Part shown: positions 34,962 to 42,682 of the stretch, piece after piece | Numbering within the stretch: position 1 is the stretch's first letter | How the letters are laid out: each line of letters starts with the position of its first letter | Assembly (NCBI GenBank): GCA_934477125.1 | Contig: CAKSOL010000001.1 | Span: 124,001-188,000, forward strand | Reading direction: 5' to 3' | DNA: 64,000 nt | Source: an uncultured Eubacteriales bacterium | GTDB lineage: Bacteria; Bacillota; Clostridia; Oscillospirales; Acutalibacteraceae | Notes under the pieces: model-generated | Database searches by the model: none | Seen by the model: only the letters and a program-made list of their open reading frames with translations | Told to the model about the DNA's origin: nothing | Program-made: the position numbers and the translations under genes

Positions 34962-35468
34962 ATGTCAAAAAAGCTGATTGCTTTCTATTCGAGAGCGGAT
35001 GAAAATTATTTTAACGGAACCCTTAAAATGCTGACGGTCGGAAACACCGAGACGGCTGCGGGCATAATAAAGGAGCTTACCGGCGCGGATATGTTTAAAA
35101 TTGAGCAGACAAAGCCCTATTCAAAGGGGTATAACGACTGTATCGAGGAGGCGAGAGCCGACCAGCAGCGGAACGCGCGTCCGGAGCTTAAAGCCTTTCC
35201 GGAGTCGATAGACGGATATGACGTTATTTACCTCGGATATCCTAATTATTGGAGCACAATGCCGATGGCTGTTTTCACCTTTTTGGAGCATTTCGACTGG
35301 AAAGGGAAAATAATAAAACCGTTTTGCACCCATGAGGGCAGCGGTATGGGAAGCAGCGTTTCGGATATCAAAAAGCTCTGTCCCGGAGCGACAGTCGAAG
35401 AGGGGCTTGCAATCCGCGGCGGCAGCGTTGAAAAATCGCGTAAAAATATTGAAAGCTGGGTGAAATAA
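34962..35468 (+). CDS. Flavodoxin
   Basis: A 168-residue flavodoxin-like protein. It has the N-terminal beta strand LIAFYSRA, the loop GNTETAAGIIKELTGAD that binds FMN phosphate, and IYLGYPNYWSTMPMAVFTF, which is the second FMN-contact region. The length fits a short-chain flavodoxin. It is first in a run of redox genes facing LysR, with AAAGGCGG before the start. It would carry electrons or act as an FMN quinone reductase in the cytosol; which one cannot be told. The stop is five bases before the next gene. Confidence 0.85.
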   Translation: MSKKLIAFYSRADENYFNGTLKMLTVGNTETAAGIIKELTGADMFKIEQTKPYSKGYNDCIEEARADQQRNARPELKAFPESIDGYDVIYLGYPNYWSTMPMAVFTFLEHFDWKGKIIKPFCTHEGSGMGSSVSDIKKLCPGATVEEGLAIRGGSVEKSRKNIESWVK

Positions 35469-35472
35469 GCAT

Positions 35473-36228
35473 ATGAAAAAAATTACTGCCGGCAGGGATT
35501 CTTTAGGCGGGTTTGCGCCTAAATTCGCCGAGCTTAACGACGACGTACTTTTCGGTCAGGTCTGGAGCAGGGAGGATGAGCTTTCCCTGCGCGACCGTTC
35601 TCTCATTACGGTTACCGCGCTGCTTTCTCAGGGGCTTTGCGACAGCTCGTTTGAGTATCATCTCGAAACGGCAAAGCAGAACGGTATTACAAAATCGGAA
35701 ATCGCGGAAATTATAACCCACGCGGCATTTTACGCCGGCTGGTCAAAAGCCTGGGCGGCTTTCAGGCTTGCGAAAAACGTATGGAATGAGCAGGATGAAA
35801 CCGAAAACGCTAAGTCGGCGCACGAAAAATCAATGCTTTTCCCGATAGGTGAGCCGAATACCGCGTTTGCAAAGTATTTTATAGGTCAAAGCTATCTGTA
35901 TCCGGTTTCAAAGGAGCAGGTCGGAATTTTTAATGTCACCTTTGAGCCGGGCTGCCGCAATAACTGGCATATTCATAAGGCTGAAAAGGGCGGCGGACAA
36001 ATTCTTGTCTGCATTGCCGGCAAGGGCTGGTATCAGGAATGGGGAAAGGAAGCGCGCGTTCTTCTGCCCGGAGATACGGTTAATATAGCGCCCGGCGTTA
36101 AGCATTGGCACGGCGCCGCGAAAAACAGCTGGTTCTCGCATCTTGCGGTTGAGGTTCCGGGGGAAAACGGCGGCACCGAGTGGTGCGAGCCGGTTTGTGA
36201 CGAAGAATATTTTAAACTGGGGGAGTAA
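35473..36228 (+). CDS. Carboxymuconolactone decarboxylase-like/cupin fusion
   Basis: A 251-residue protein of two domains. Residues about 5-110 are of the carboxymuconolactone decarboxylase/AhpD-type helical fold (LRDRSLITVTALLSQGLCD, AEIITHAAFYAGWSKAWAAF), with a Cys but not the C-x-x-C of AhpD. Residues about 135-245 are a small cupin with H-x-H (NNWHIHKAEKGGGQ) and GDTVNIAPGVKHWHGA, giving the usual metal ligands His-His-Glu/Gln-His. Such fusions often occur in redox operons near flavodoxins and aldo/keto reductases. The substrate is unknown. Confidence 0.85.
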   Translation: MKKITAGRDSLGGFAPKFAELNDDVLFGQVWSREDELSLRDRSLITVTALLSQGLCDSSFEYHLETAKQNGITKSEIAEIITHAAFYAGWSKAWAAFRLAKNVWNEQDETENAKSAHEKSMLFPIGEPNTAFAKYFIGQSYLYPVSKEQVGIFNVTFEPGCRNNWHIHKAEKGGGQILVCIAGKGWYQEWGKEARVLLPGDTVNIAPGVKHWHGAAKNSWFSHLAVEVPGENGGTEWCEPVCDEEYFKLGE

Positions 36229-36231
36229 AAA

Positions 36232-37401
36232 ATGTTAGGTAATTTTTCCTATTGCAATCCGACAAAGCTTTATTTCGGAAATGAGTCTCTGAAATTTTTA
36301 AACGATGAGCTTAAAAAATACGGCGATAATGTCGTGCTGGTGTACGGCGGCGGCTCAATAAAGAAAAACGGAGTTTACGGCGCTGTAACGGAAATTCTGA
36401 ACAGCTGCGGCAAAAACGTTGCCGAGATAAGCGGCGTTATGCCTAATCCGACCCTTGAAAAGCTCCGCGAGGGCATTGAAATTGCCCGCCGGCATAACGT
36501 TGACCTGATTTTAGCGGTCGGCGGCGGCTCGGTCTGCGATTATTCAAAGGCGCTTGCCGTTTCGGTCAACTGCGGCGGCGACCCCTGGGAAAAGTATTAT
36601 GTTCGCTTTGAAGAGCCCGACTGTAAAATAGTTCCGATAGGCTGCGTTTTAACAATGGTCGGAACGGGGTCGGAAATGAACGCCGGAAGCGTTATAACAA
36701 ACGGCGAAACAAAGCAGAAGATAGGTCACGTTTATAAAAGCGAGGAAGCGTTTCCGAGATTTTCTATTCTTAACCCCGAATATACGCTCAGTCTGCCGAA
36801 ATATCAGATGGTCGCGGGAATATACGATATTTTCAACCATATCTGCGAGCAGTATTTTTCCGGAGAGGACGACAACACAAGCGACTATATAAGCGAGGGA
36901 CTTATGCGTTCGGTTATTCATTCAAGCCTTATTGCCAATGAAAATCCGCAGGACTATGAGGCGCGCAGCAATATAATGTGGTCTGCAACCTGGGCGCTCA
37001 ATACTCTTGTTTCAAAGGGAAAAAGCACCGACTGGATGGTGCATATGTTAGGTCAGGCGGTCGGCGGCTACACCAACGCAACCCACGGTATGACCCTCGC
37101 CGCCGTTTCCCTGCCTTATTACCGTTTTATTATGCCTTACGGTCTTTCAAAATTCAAACGGTTTGCCGAAAACGTATGGAATGTCAGCCCGGAAAACAAA
37201 ACCGACGAGCAGATTGCCTCTGAGGGGCTTTCGGCGATGGAAAACTGGATGAAGAAGCTGGGACTTGTAATGCACATCGGCGAGTTCGGGGTTACGGATT
37301 CCGACGCGGAAAAAATAGCTGACTTAGTATTGCCGATGAACGGCGGATATAAGGCTCTGAACCGCGATGAAATCGTCAAGGTTTTAAAGGAAAGCATTTA
37401 G
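36232..37401 (+). CDS. Iron-dependent alcohol dehydrogenase
   Basis: A 389-residue group III alcohol dehydrogenase (butanol dehydrogenase/YqhD-like). The NAD(P) region contains VYGGGSIKKNGVY near residue 37 and AVGGGSVCDYSKA near 95. Metal ligands are visible as Asp and His in YDIFNHICEQYF near 197 and His in HMLGQAVGGYTNATHG near 265-280. It reduces aldehydes or oxidises alcohols in the cytosol with NAD(P)H and usually Fe(II). GGGGGAG overlaps the end of the previous gene. The specific substrate cannot be told. Confidence 0.9.
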   Translation: MLGNFSYCNPTKLYFGNESLKFLNDELKKYGDNVVLVYGGGSIKKNGVYGAVTEILNSCGKNVAEISGVMPNPTLEKLREGIEIARRHNVDLILAVGGGSVCDYSKALAVSVNCGGDPWEKYYVRFEEPDCKIVPIGCVLTMVGTGSEMNAGSVITNGETKQKIGHVYKSEEAFPRFSILNPEYTLSLPKYQMVAGIYDIFNHICEQYFSGEDDNTSDYISEGLMRSVIHSSLIANENPQDYEARSNIMWSATWALNTLVSKGKSTDWMVHMLGQAVGGYTNATHGMTLAAVSLPYYRFIMPYGLSKFKRFAENVWNVSPENKTDEQIASEGLSAMENWMKKLGLVMHIGEFGVTDSDAEKIADLVLPMNGGYKALNRDEIVKVLKESI

Positions 37402-37413
37402 GAGGAATTTTTT

Positions 37414-37983
37414 ATGACGTATGTTACATTATCAAACGGAGTTAAAATGCCTCAGCTCGGCTACGGCGTTTATCAGGTGACTAAGGACGAATGCGAGCGC
37501 TGCGTGCTTGACGCGCTGCGCGTCGGCTATCGCTCCATTGATACCGCGCAGGCATATTTCAACGAGGAGGAAGTCGGCTCGGCAATTCAGAAATCGGGAA
37601 TTTCGCGCGAGGAGATTTTCCTGACCTCAAAGGTCTGGGTTGAGCATTACGGCTATGAAGAATGTAAAAAAAGCGTGCTTGAGTCGCTTAAAAAGCTTAA
37701 AACCGATTATATCGATTTAATGCTGCTGCATCAGCCGTTCGGCGATTATTACGGCGCCTGGAGAGCGCTTGAGGAGCTTTATGACGCAGGAAAGCTGCGC
37801 GCTGTCGGTATTTCTAATTTTTATCCCGACAGAATGGTTGACATCGCATCGTTTTCAAGAATAAGACCGATGGTAAATCAGATTGAAATTCACCCGCATA
37901 ATCAGCAGAATCAGGCTAAGGAATGGAATGGAAAATACGGTATTCAGCTTGAAGCGTGGGCGCCGTTCGGCGAGGGCAGGTGA
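37414..37983 (+). CDS. Aldo/keto reductase, N-terminal part (catalytic)
   Basis: 189 residues covering the first two thirds of a normal aldo/keto reductase (about 280 residues). All four catalytic residues are here: Asp and Tyr in SIDTAQAYFNEEEVG near 43-48, Lys in TSKVWVEHY near 70, and His in MLLHQPFGDYY near 106. It ends at TGA after WAPFGEGR, where intact relatives continue into the last strands and the NADPH-binding end. AGGAGG before the ATG gives a strong start. It lies 12 bases after the dehydrogenase, in the same operon. Alone it would lack cofactor binding. Confidence 0.75.
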   Translation: MTYVTLSNGVKMPQLGYGVYQVTKDECERCVLDALRVGYRSIDTAQAYFNEEEVGSAIQKSGISREEIFLTSKVWVEHYGYEECKKSVLESLKKLKTDYIDLMLLHQPFGDYYGAWRALEELYDAGKLRAVGISNFYPDRMVDIASFSRIRPMVNQIEIHPHNQQNQAKEWNGKYGIQLEAWAPFGEGR

Positions 37984-37986
37984 GAT

Positions 37987-38301
37987 ATGTTCAACCTGCC
38001 GCAGCTCAGGGAAATAGGCGGTAAATACGGCAAAACTCCCGCTCAGGTTATACTTCGCTGGCATTTGCAGAGAGGAACGGTCGTTATCCCGAAGTCAACC
38101 CATATTGAGCGGATGAGGGAAAATTTCGAGGTTTTCGATTTTGAACTTTCGCCGGAGGATATGAAAGTCATTGCCGGGCTTGATAAAAACGAAAGCTCAT
38201 TTTTCTCGCATTATGACCCGAATATGGTTGAATGGTTTGTGAATATGGTGGAGGAGCGTAAAAAGAATACCGACTGCTCCAAGGAAAAGAAAAATTGGTG
38301 A
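37987..38301 (+). CDS. Aldo/keto reductase, C-terminal part (cofactor end)
   Basis: 104 residues from an ATG three bases after the TGA. AGGTGA, which includes the stop codon, can serve as a ribosome binding site, so translation could resume. It contains GKTPAQVILRWHLQRG and the NADPH 2'-phosphate-binding VVIPKSTHIERMRENF of the family. Without the first half it cannot fold as a barrel; the two could only work as a split enzyme. The stop lies just before the FMN reductase start. Confidence 0.6.
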   Translation: MFNLPQLREIGGKYGKTPAQVILRWHLQRGTVVIPKSTHIERMRENFEVFDFELSPEDMKVIAGLDKNESSFFSHYDPNMVEWFVNMVEERKKNTDCSKEKKNW

Positions 38302-38306
38302 TTGAT

Positions 38307-38846
38307 ATGAATAAAAAGGTTTTGATTCTATCGGGAAGTCCGCGAAATGGCGGAAACTCAGAGCTGCTTTGCGATGAGTTTATGCGCGGCGCGCTTGAGA
38401 GCGGCAATGAGGTTGAAAAAATAAGGGTTGCCGCTAAGAAAATAGCGCCCTGCCTCGGATGCTATTATTGCGAGAAAAACGGCGGAAAATGCGTTCAGCC
38501 CGACGATATGGCTGAGGTTCTGCAAAAAATGATTGACGCCGATGTTCTGGTTCTGGCGTCGCCGGTGTATTTCTATTCCGTATGCGCTCAGCTGAAGACC
38601 CTTATCGACCGGACGGTTGCAAGATGGACCGAGGTAAAGGACAAGGATTTCTATTATATCGTAACTATGGCGGACGGGGAGCTTTCCTCCGCCGATACAA
38701 CCCTCGCCTGCTTCCGCGGCTATGCCGACTGCGTTGAGGGAGCGGCTGAAAAGGGCGTTATAATAGGAAACGGCGTTCATGAAAAGGGAGAAATCAAGGG
38801 TCATCCTGCCATGAAACAGGCATACGAAATGGGCAAAAGCGTCTGA
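38307..38846 (+). CDS. NADPH-dependent FMN reductase-like flavoprotein
   Basis: About 179 residues from the ATG at 38307; the frame opens four codons earlier at a TTG, but the ATG fits the family start MNKKVLILSGSPRNGGNS, which is the FMN phosphate-binding loop. Next is CLGCYYCEKNGGKCV, a Cys cluster seen in the iron-sulfur-flavoprotein-like branch, then LVLASPVYFYSVCAQLKTLIDR, the second flavin-contact region. It would reduce FMN or a quinone/nitro compound with NAD(P)H; the exact substrate is not known. It is coupled to the end of the aldo/keto reductase region by six bases. Confidence 0.85.
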   Translation: MNKKVLILSGSPRNGGNSELLCDEFMRGALESGNEVEKIRVAAKKIAPCLGCYYCEKNGGKCVQPDDMAEVLQKMIDADVLVLASPVYFYSVCAQLKTLIDRTVARWTEVKDKDFYYIVTMADGELSSADTTLACFRGYADCVEGAAEKGVIIGNGVHEKGEIKGHPAMKQAYEMGKSV

Positions 38847-38866
38847 AATTAAGGAGAAACGGATAT

Positions 38867-39499
38867 ATGAAAAGGTTTATTTGTATTATCCTGAGTATAG
38901 CGTTTGCTTTTTCGCTGTCGGCTTGCGGCGGGTCGTCCGATAAAAAGGCTTCAAACTCATCCGGAAACGGGACTGCCCCGGAAAGCTCCGGTTCTTCCGA
39001 AAGCAATACCGTCTCGGCGGACGGGAAAACGCTTGTCGTATATTTTTCGGCAACCGGCAGCACCAAAAAGGTCGCCGAAACCATCGCCGGAGTTTTAAAT
39101 GCGGATATTTTTGAAATAGTTCCGGAAACGCCTTATTCAAGCGGGGATTTGAATTGGAGTGATAAAGAAAGCCGCGTATCGAAGGAACACGATGACGAGA
39201 GCCTGAGAAACGTTGCCCTAAAAAGCAGCGTTCCCGATAAGTGGGAGCGGTACGACACCGTTTATATCGGCTATCCGATATGGTGGGGAATTGCCGCGTG
39301 GCCGGTTGACAGCTTTGTCGGCGCTAACGACTTTTCGGATAAAACCGTTATCCCGTTCTGCACCTCCGCAAGCTCCGGACTCGGAAACAGCGCGGAGCTG
39401 CTTAAAAATAAAGCGGGCGCCGGAAGCTGGGGCAGCGGAAAAAGGTTTTCTTCGTCCGCCGGCGAGGCTGAAATCAGGGAATGGCTTGATAAATCCTGA
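38867..39499 (+). CDS. Lipid-anchored flavodoxin
   Basis: A 210-residue protein with a lipobox (FSLSAC near residue 21), a Ser/Gly-rich linker (about 22-54), then a flavodoxin-like domain: LVVYFSATGSTKKVAETIA at about 57-75 (FMN phosphate loop) and VYIGYPIWWGIAAWPVDSF near 131. It would hold FMN outside the membrane, tethered by lipid, and so may take part in extracellular electron transfer or reduction of outside quinones; this is inference. Last gene of the redox operon; the FMN riboswitch begins shortly after. AAGGAGA precedes the start. Confidence 0.85.
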   Translation: MKRFICIILSIAFAFSLSACGGSSDKKASNSSGNGTAPESSGSSESNTVSADGKTLVVYFSATGSTKKVAETIAGVLNADIFEIVPETPYSSGDLNWSDKESRVSKEHDDESLRNVALKSSVPDKWERYDTVYIGYPIWWGIAAWPVDSFVGANDFSDKTVIPFCTSASSGLGNSAELLKNKAGAGSWGSGKRFSSSAGEAEIREWLDKS

Positions 39500-39529
39500 A
39501 AATGAATACCGGAGATACCGATTAAGGTA

Positions 39530-39557
39530 TTGACATTTGCGGCGGCAGGTATATAAT
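39530..39557 (+). promoter_or_regulatory. Consensus promoter of the FMN-riboswitch operon
   Basis: TTGACA (39530-39535) and TATAAT (39552-39557) with 16-base spacing, a near-perfect sigma-A promoter about ten bases before the first pairing arm of the riboswitch. Confidence 0.85.
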
Positions 39558-39567
39558 GTTAATATAA

Positions 39568-39677
39568 AACTTCAGGGCGGGGTGTGATTCCCCACCGGCG
39601 GTTAAAGCCCGCGAGCCTTTTTAAGGTTGATTCGGTGTAATTCCGAAGCCGACGGTAAAGTCCGGATGAAAGAAGTT
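39568..39677 (+). ncRNA. FMN riboswitch (RFN element)
   Basis: The conserved RFN core is plain: AGGGCGGGGTG near 39574, ATTCCCCACCGGCGGT near 39587, GCCCGCGAGCC near 39607, GATTCGGTGTAATTCCG near 39629, GCCGACGGT near 39648 and AGTCCGGATGAAAGAAG near 39659. The closing stem AACTTC (39568-39573) pairs with GAAGTT (39672-39677). It binds FMN and turns riboflavin genes off when FMN is plentiful. It is followed by a strong terminator and then ribU, so control by termination is expected. Confidence 0.97.
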
Positions 39678-39702
39678 AAGATGCCTTTAAAAAGCATTTT
39701 AC

Positions 39703-39729
39703 GCCCTCACCCTTTGTGAGGGCTTTTTT
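39703..39729 (+). terminator. Riboswitch-controlled terminator
   Basis: Perfect 8-base stem GCCCTCAC (39703-39710) with GTGAGGGC (39716-39723), 5-base loop and T6. It lies between the FMN aptamer and ribU and is the expected off-state structure. Confidence 0.9.
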
Positions 39730-39761
39730 CCGCTCTGAAATCGGAAAGGAAATGGTTAAAA

Positions 39762-40400
39762 ATGAAAAAAGAAAACAGGCCGCAGACCTTGCGCGGTCTT
39801 ACGGTGAGCGCAATTATGGGCGCGGTGGGATTTCTGCTTATGATGCTGGAATTTCCGCTTCCTTTCATAATTCCCGCGTTCGTCAAGCTGGATTTTTCCG
39901 AGCTGCCGGCGCTTATCGCCGCGTTTGCGTTCGGTCCGCAATACGGCGTTTTAAGCTGCCTTGTTAAAAATCTGCTGCATCTGACCGTAACATCTTCCGC
40001 CGGGGTGGGGGAGCTGTCAAACTTTGTTCTCGGAGCGGTATTCACCGGGACGGCGGGAATTATATATAAGTATAAAAACAACCGCATCGGCGCACTTATC
40101 GGCTCTCTTTCGGGTGCTGCGGCAATGGCTGTTTTCAGCGTTGCATCGAATTATTTTGTCGTATATCCTGCGTATGTTGTTCTGTACGGTATGCCGCTGG
40201 ACGCGATAATCGGGCTTTATAAGGCAATTCTGCCGGCTGCCGATTCGCTTTTTAAGGCGCTTGTTATTTTCAATCTTCCGTTCACCTTTATAAAGGGAGT
40301 TTTGGATGCCGCGCTTTGCTTTGCGGTTTATAAAAGACTGTCGCCCATACTAAAAAACGGAATTTCACAAAATCATACAGCGAAAGGAAATATCCGATGA
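39762..40400 (+). CDS. ribU: Riboflavin ECF transporter substrate-binding subunit RibU
   Basis: A 212-residue membrane protein with about six hydrophobic segments and the RibU/ECF S-subunit signatures LMMLEFPLPFIIPAFVKLDFSE near residues 26-47 (a riboflavin-contact region; first part only is diagnostic) and KNLLHL near 75. It binds riboflavin and works with the shared ECF energising module (EcfT and two ATPases), which is not in the window. The preceding FMN riboswitch strongly supports the assignment. Its stop overlaps the start of the response regulator (ATGA), an unusual partner for ribU. Confidence 0.95.
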   Translation: MKKENRPQTLRGLTVSAIMGAVGFLLMMLEFPLPFIIPAFVKLDFSELPALIAAFAFGPQYGVLSCLVKNLLHLTVTSSAGVGELSNFVLGAVFTGTAGIIYKYKNNRIGALIGSLSGAAAMAVFSVASNYFVVYPAYVVLYGMPLDAIIGLYKAILPAADSLFKALVIFNLPFTFIKGVLDAALCFAVYKRLSPILKNGISQNHTAKGNIR

Positions 40401-41107
40401 AAATTGCCGTTGTTGACGATGACGCTGCCGTATATGAGCGTATGCGCGGATATATTGCGGAATTGCTCGGAGACAGCGCGGAGATTTGCAGCTTTCCAAG
40501 CGGCGAGGATTTTTTGTCGGTCTGGAAAAAAGAGCTTTTCGACCTCGTTATACTGGATATTTTTATGGGTAAGCTTACTGGAATGGAGGTTGCCAGGAAA
40601 ATAAGAGAAACCGACAAAACGGTTAAAATCGCTTTCTGCACAACCAGTAACGAATTTGCCAGCGAGAGCTATGAGGTAGACGCCTGCTATTATTTGCATA
40701 AGCCGTTCGGACGCGATAATATCAGAGCGATGCTTGACAGGCTGAGCCTTTCGGAAATAGAAAGAATGAGAACGGTCGGTCTGCCGGACGGCTCGGCGGT
40801 TCGCCTGAGGGATATAGTATTTGCCGACTTTTCTTCTCATAAGGTCACACTTCATTGCAAATCGGGCGACCGCGTCGTTCGGTCCTCGTTTTCGGAAATA
40901 GAGCCGGTTCTGTGCGCGTATCCGTATTTTTTCAGCCCGTCAAAGGGTATAATCGTTAATTTCTATGAGATATCCGCCCAGTCTGACGATACGTTCGCTT
41001 TAAGCGACGGGAGCGTTGTTCCCATAAGCCGGAGAAAGGCCAAAGAGGTTTTGGAAGCATACTCCTCGTTCCGCTTTGAGCTTTTGAGAAACGGAGGTAA
41101 GAAATAA
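40397..41107 (+). CDS. LytTR family response regulator
   Basis: A 236-residue two-component regulator. The receiver domain (about 1-118) has acidic residues DDD near 7-9, the phosphorylated Asp in LVILDIFMGKLTG near 54-56, and the Lys in LHKPFGRD near 103. The C-terminal LytTR DNA-binding domain (about 135-230) includes DIVFADFSSHKVTLH and YPYFFSPSKGIIVNFYEI. This class often controls peptide-signalled genes such as bacteriocins or surface proteins. It is translated with ribU by a four-base overlap and precedes its kinase by a one-base overlap. Confidence 0.9.
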   Translation: MKIAVVDDDAAVYERMRGYIAELLGDSAEICSFPSGEDFLSVWKKELFDLVILDIFMGKLTGMEVARKIRETDKTVKIAFCTTSNEFASESYEVDACYYLHKPFGRDNIRAMLDRLSLSEIERMRTVGLPDGSAVRLRDIVFADFSSHKVTLHCKSGDRVVRSSFSEIEPVLCAYPYFFSPSKGIIVNFYEISAQSDDTFALSDGSVVPISRRKAKEVLEAYSSFRFELLRNGGKK

Positions 41108-42438
41108 TGCCTTCTTTCAGCAGAATTGCCGAGTCGGCGGTTTATTCACTGCTTAATTTTCTTCCGTTTTTGGCGCTGGCTGTTTATCCGTTCCGCCGAA
41201 GTCTGCGTTTTTCCGTTAAAGCTACCGGGCTTCTTATCGGGATGCTGACCGTTATCCAGATTTTTCTCGGATTCTGGGCGGCGTTTTTCTCCGAAGGGAG
41301 AGCGGGACTTATCAGCGCGGTCAGCACTCTGCTTTACGCCGCATTTTATTTTCTTGCGGTTAAAAAGCATTTCGGTAAAACCCTTTTTACTCTGCTTATG
41401 ATATCAAATATAGCCAATCTTGCGGTTATAGCCGCGAAAAGCGCGGAGGGTCAGATTTTTCCGTCGCTCGCGCTTCAGGGATACCGCTGGTCGTTCTCGC
41501 TCATGCTTTTTATTGTCGAGGCGCTGATTTCCGTTCCGCTGTTCTTTTATATCGTAAAGGTTTATACTCCGGCCATGGAAAAAGAACCGTCCGGCTTTGA
41601 ATGGAGATATCTTTGGCTTATTCCGGCAACCTTTTATATAATGTGGTATTATGCGTTTTACGGCAATATTTCGAGAACAAGCCTTGAAATTGCAATGCGC
41701 CCGAAAAACGCGCTGTTCCTTTTTATTATCAATGTCGGAGAGATACTTATATATTATGTTGTAACTCAGCTGATTTCGGAGCAGAATAAGACCCTTGAGC
41801 TTAAAGAACGCAATCATCAGCTGACCATGCAGACCGTTCAGTATGAAAATTTGCAGGAAAGAATAACCGATGCCCGCCGGGCTAAGCACGATGTCAGGCA
41901 CCATATTGCGGTTATGCAGGAATATCTCGGCAATAAGGATTATTCCGCCCTTGAGGATTATCTGAACCGGTACGGAAGAAGCCTGCCGGACGATTCGCTT
42001 GTCAGCTTTTGCGAAAACACCGCCGCGGGAGCGGTACTGCTTTACTTTGCCCAGCAGGCGAAGAACAACGGTATCGATTATGTAGTCAAAGCGGAAATTC
42101 CGCAGAATATCGGTATTGAGGAAACGGATATTTCGGTTATGCTCGGAAACCTGCTCGAAAATGCGCTTGAGGCGTGCAAAGCCGAGGAGGGAAAAAGAAA
42201 AATAATCATCCGCGCCGGTACGGACGGCGGCTCTCTTTGCATAACGGTTGACAACACATATACCGGCAGACTGAAATTTGCGGCGGACGGCAGACTTCTC
42301 TCAACCAAGCATAAGGGAGCCGGACTCGGAACGCAGTCGGTTAAAAGCATAGCCGAGCAAAACGGCGGAATTTGCCGGTTTGAGGCAAAGGACGGAATGT
42401 TCTATGCTTCTGTTTTATGTAAGATAAAAAAAGCTTGA
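41107..42438 (+). CDS. GHKL sensor histidine kinase (AgrC-like)
   Basis: A 443-residue kinase with an N-terminal membrane region of about six segments (residues 10-220), a coiled linker, and a C-terminal kinase of the GHKL/AgrC class: the phospho-acceptor His in ARRAKHDVRHHIAVMQEY near 258-266, N-box in NLLENALEACKAEEG near 345, and G-box in GAGLGTQSVKSIAEQNGG near 405. The classic AgrC partner is a LytTR regulator, as found immediately upstream. Signal unknown; peptide sensing is usual in this family. The stop TGA lies inside the -35 box of the infC promoter. Confidence 0.9.
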   Translation: MPSFSRIAESAVYSLLNFLPFLALAVYPFRRSLRFSVKATGLLIGMLTVIQIFLGFWAAFFSEGRAGLISAVSTLLYAAFYFLAVKKHFGKTLFTLLMISNIANLAVIAAKSAEGQIFPSLALQGYRWSFSLMLFIVEALISVPLFFYIVKVYTPAMEKEPSGFEWRYLWLIPATFYIMWYYAFYGNISRTSLEIAMRPKNALFLFIINVGEILIYYVVTQLISEQNKTLELKERNHQLTMQTVQYENLQERITDARRAKHDVRHHIAVMQEYLGNKDYSALEDYLNRYGRSLPDDSLVSFCENTAAGAVLLYFAQQAKNNGIDYVVKAEIPQNIGIEETDISVMLGNLLENALEACKAEEGKRKIIIRAGTDGGSLCITVDNTYTGRLKFAADGRLLSTKHKGAGLGTQSVKSIAEQNGGICRFEAKDGMFYASVLCKIKKA

Positions 42439-42462
42439 CAAATTCTTTTTTCGGTGTATAAT
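42435..42462 (+). promoter_or_regulatory. Consensus promoter of infC-rpmI-rplT
   Basis: TTGACA (42435-42440), 16 bases, TATAAT (42457-42462): perfect boxes. The -35 box contains the stop codon of the kinase gene, so the promoter starts within the end of the neighbouring gene. The transcript would have a leader of about 210 bases. Confidence 0.9.
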
Positions 42463-42469
42463 ATTATTG

Positions 42470-42682
42470 AAAACGAAGCAGAACGGTCCGGTTCTCACCT
42501 TGTCCGAAAATAATTCGGCGGGTATATATCAGTAAATTGTCCGTAATGGTTTTTGCGGATTTTTAACGGTATAACGAGGCGTGGGCGGTTTTGCTCACGC
42601 CGTTTTTTGGTATCTTGCCAACGGCTGCCGGTGCGGATGCAATGCCGCTGCCGCCGCCGGAAATTTTTGGAGGTGCATCACG
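42470..42682 (+). promoter_or_regulatory. infC leader with attenuator (probable L20 leader)
   Basis: About 210 untranslated bases between promoter and infC, with several paired segments and an intrinsic terminator at 42578-42608. In Firmicutes the infC-rpmI-rplT operon is commonly controlled by L20 binding to such a leader; here position and terminator suggest the same, but I could not fold or compare it, so the binding site is not shown. Confidence 0.6.
42578..42608 (+). terminator. Attenuator terminator in infC leader
   Basis: Stem GGCGTGGGC (42578-42586) with GCTCACGCC (42593-42601), one wobble, 6-base loop, then GTTTTTT. It lies in the leader before infC and could also stop read-through from the kinase gene. 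Confidence 0.85.

Larger units (their letters stand above)
37414..38301 (+). pseudogene. Aldo/keto reductase gene interrupted by one TGA
   Basis: The two frames 37414-37983 and 37987-38301 are one continuous aldo/keto reductase reading frame (about 295 codons) broken by a single in-frame TGA at 37981-37983. No base is gained or lost. It may be a dead gene, a split gene with restart at 37987, or an assembly error. The two halves are described separately below. Confidence 0.7.

Noticed and set aside
37981..37983. TGA in the aldo/keto reductase considered as a selenocysteine or tryptophan codon
   Set aside because: TGA ends many other genes in the window, the position is a loop without a redox role in the family, and no SECIS-like element was recognised after it.
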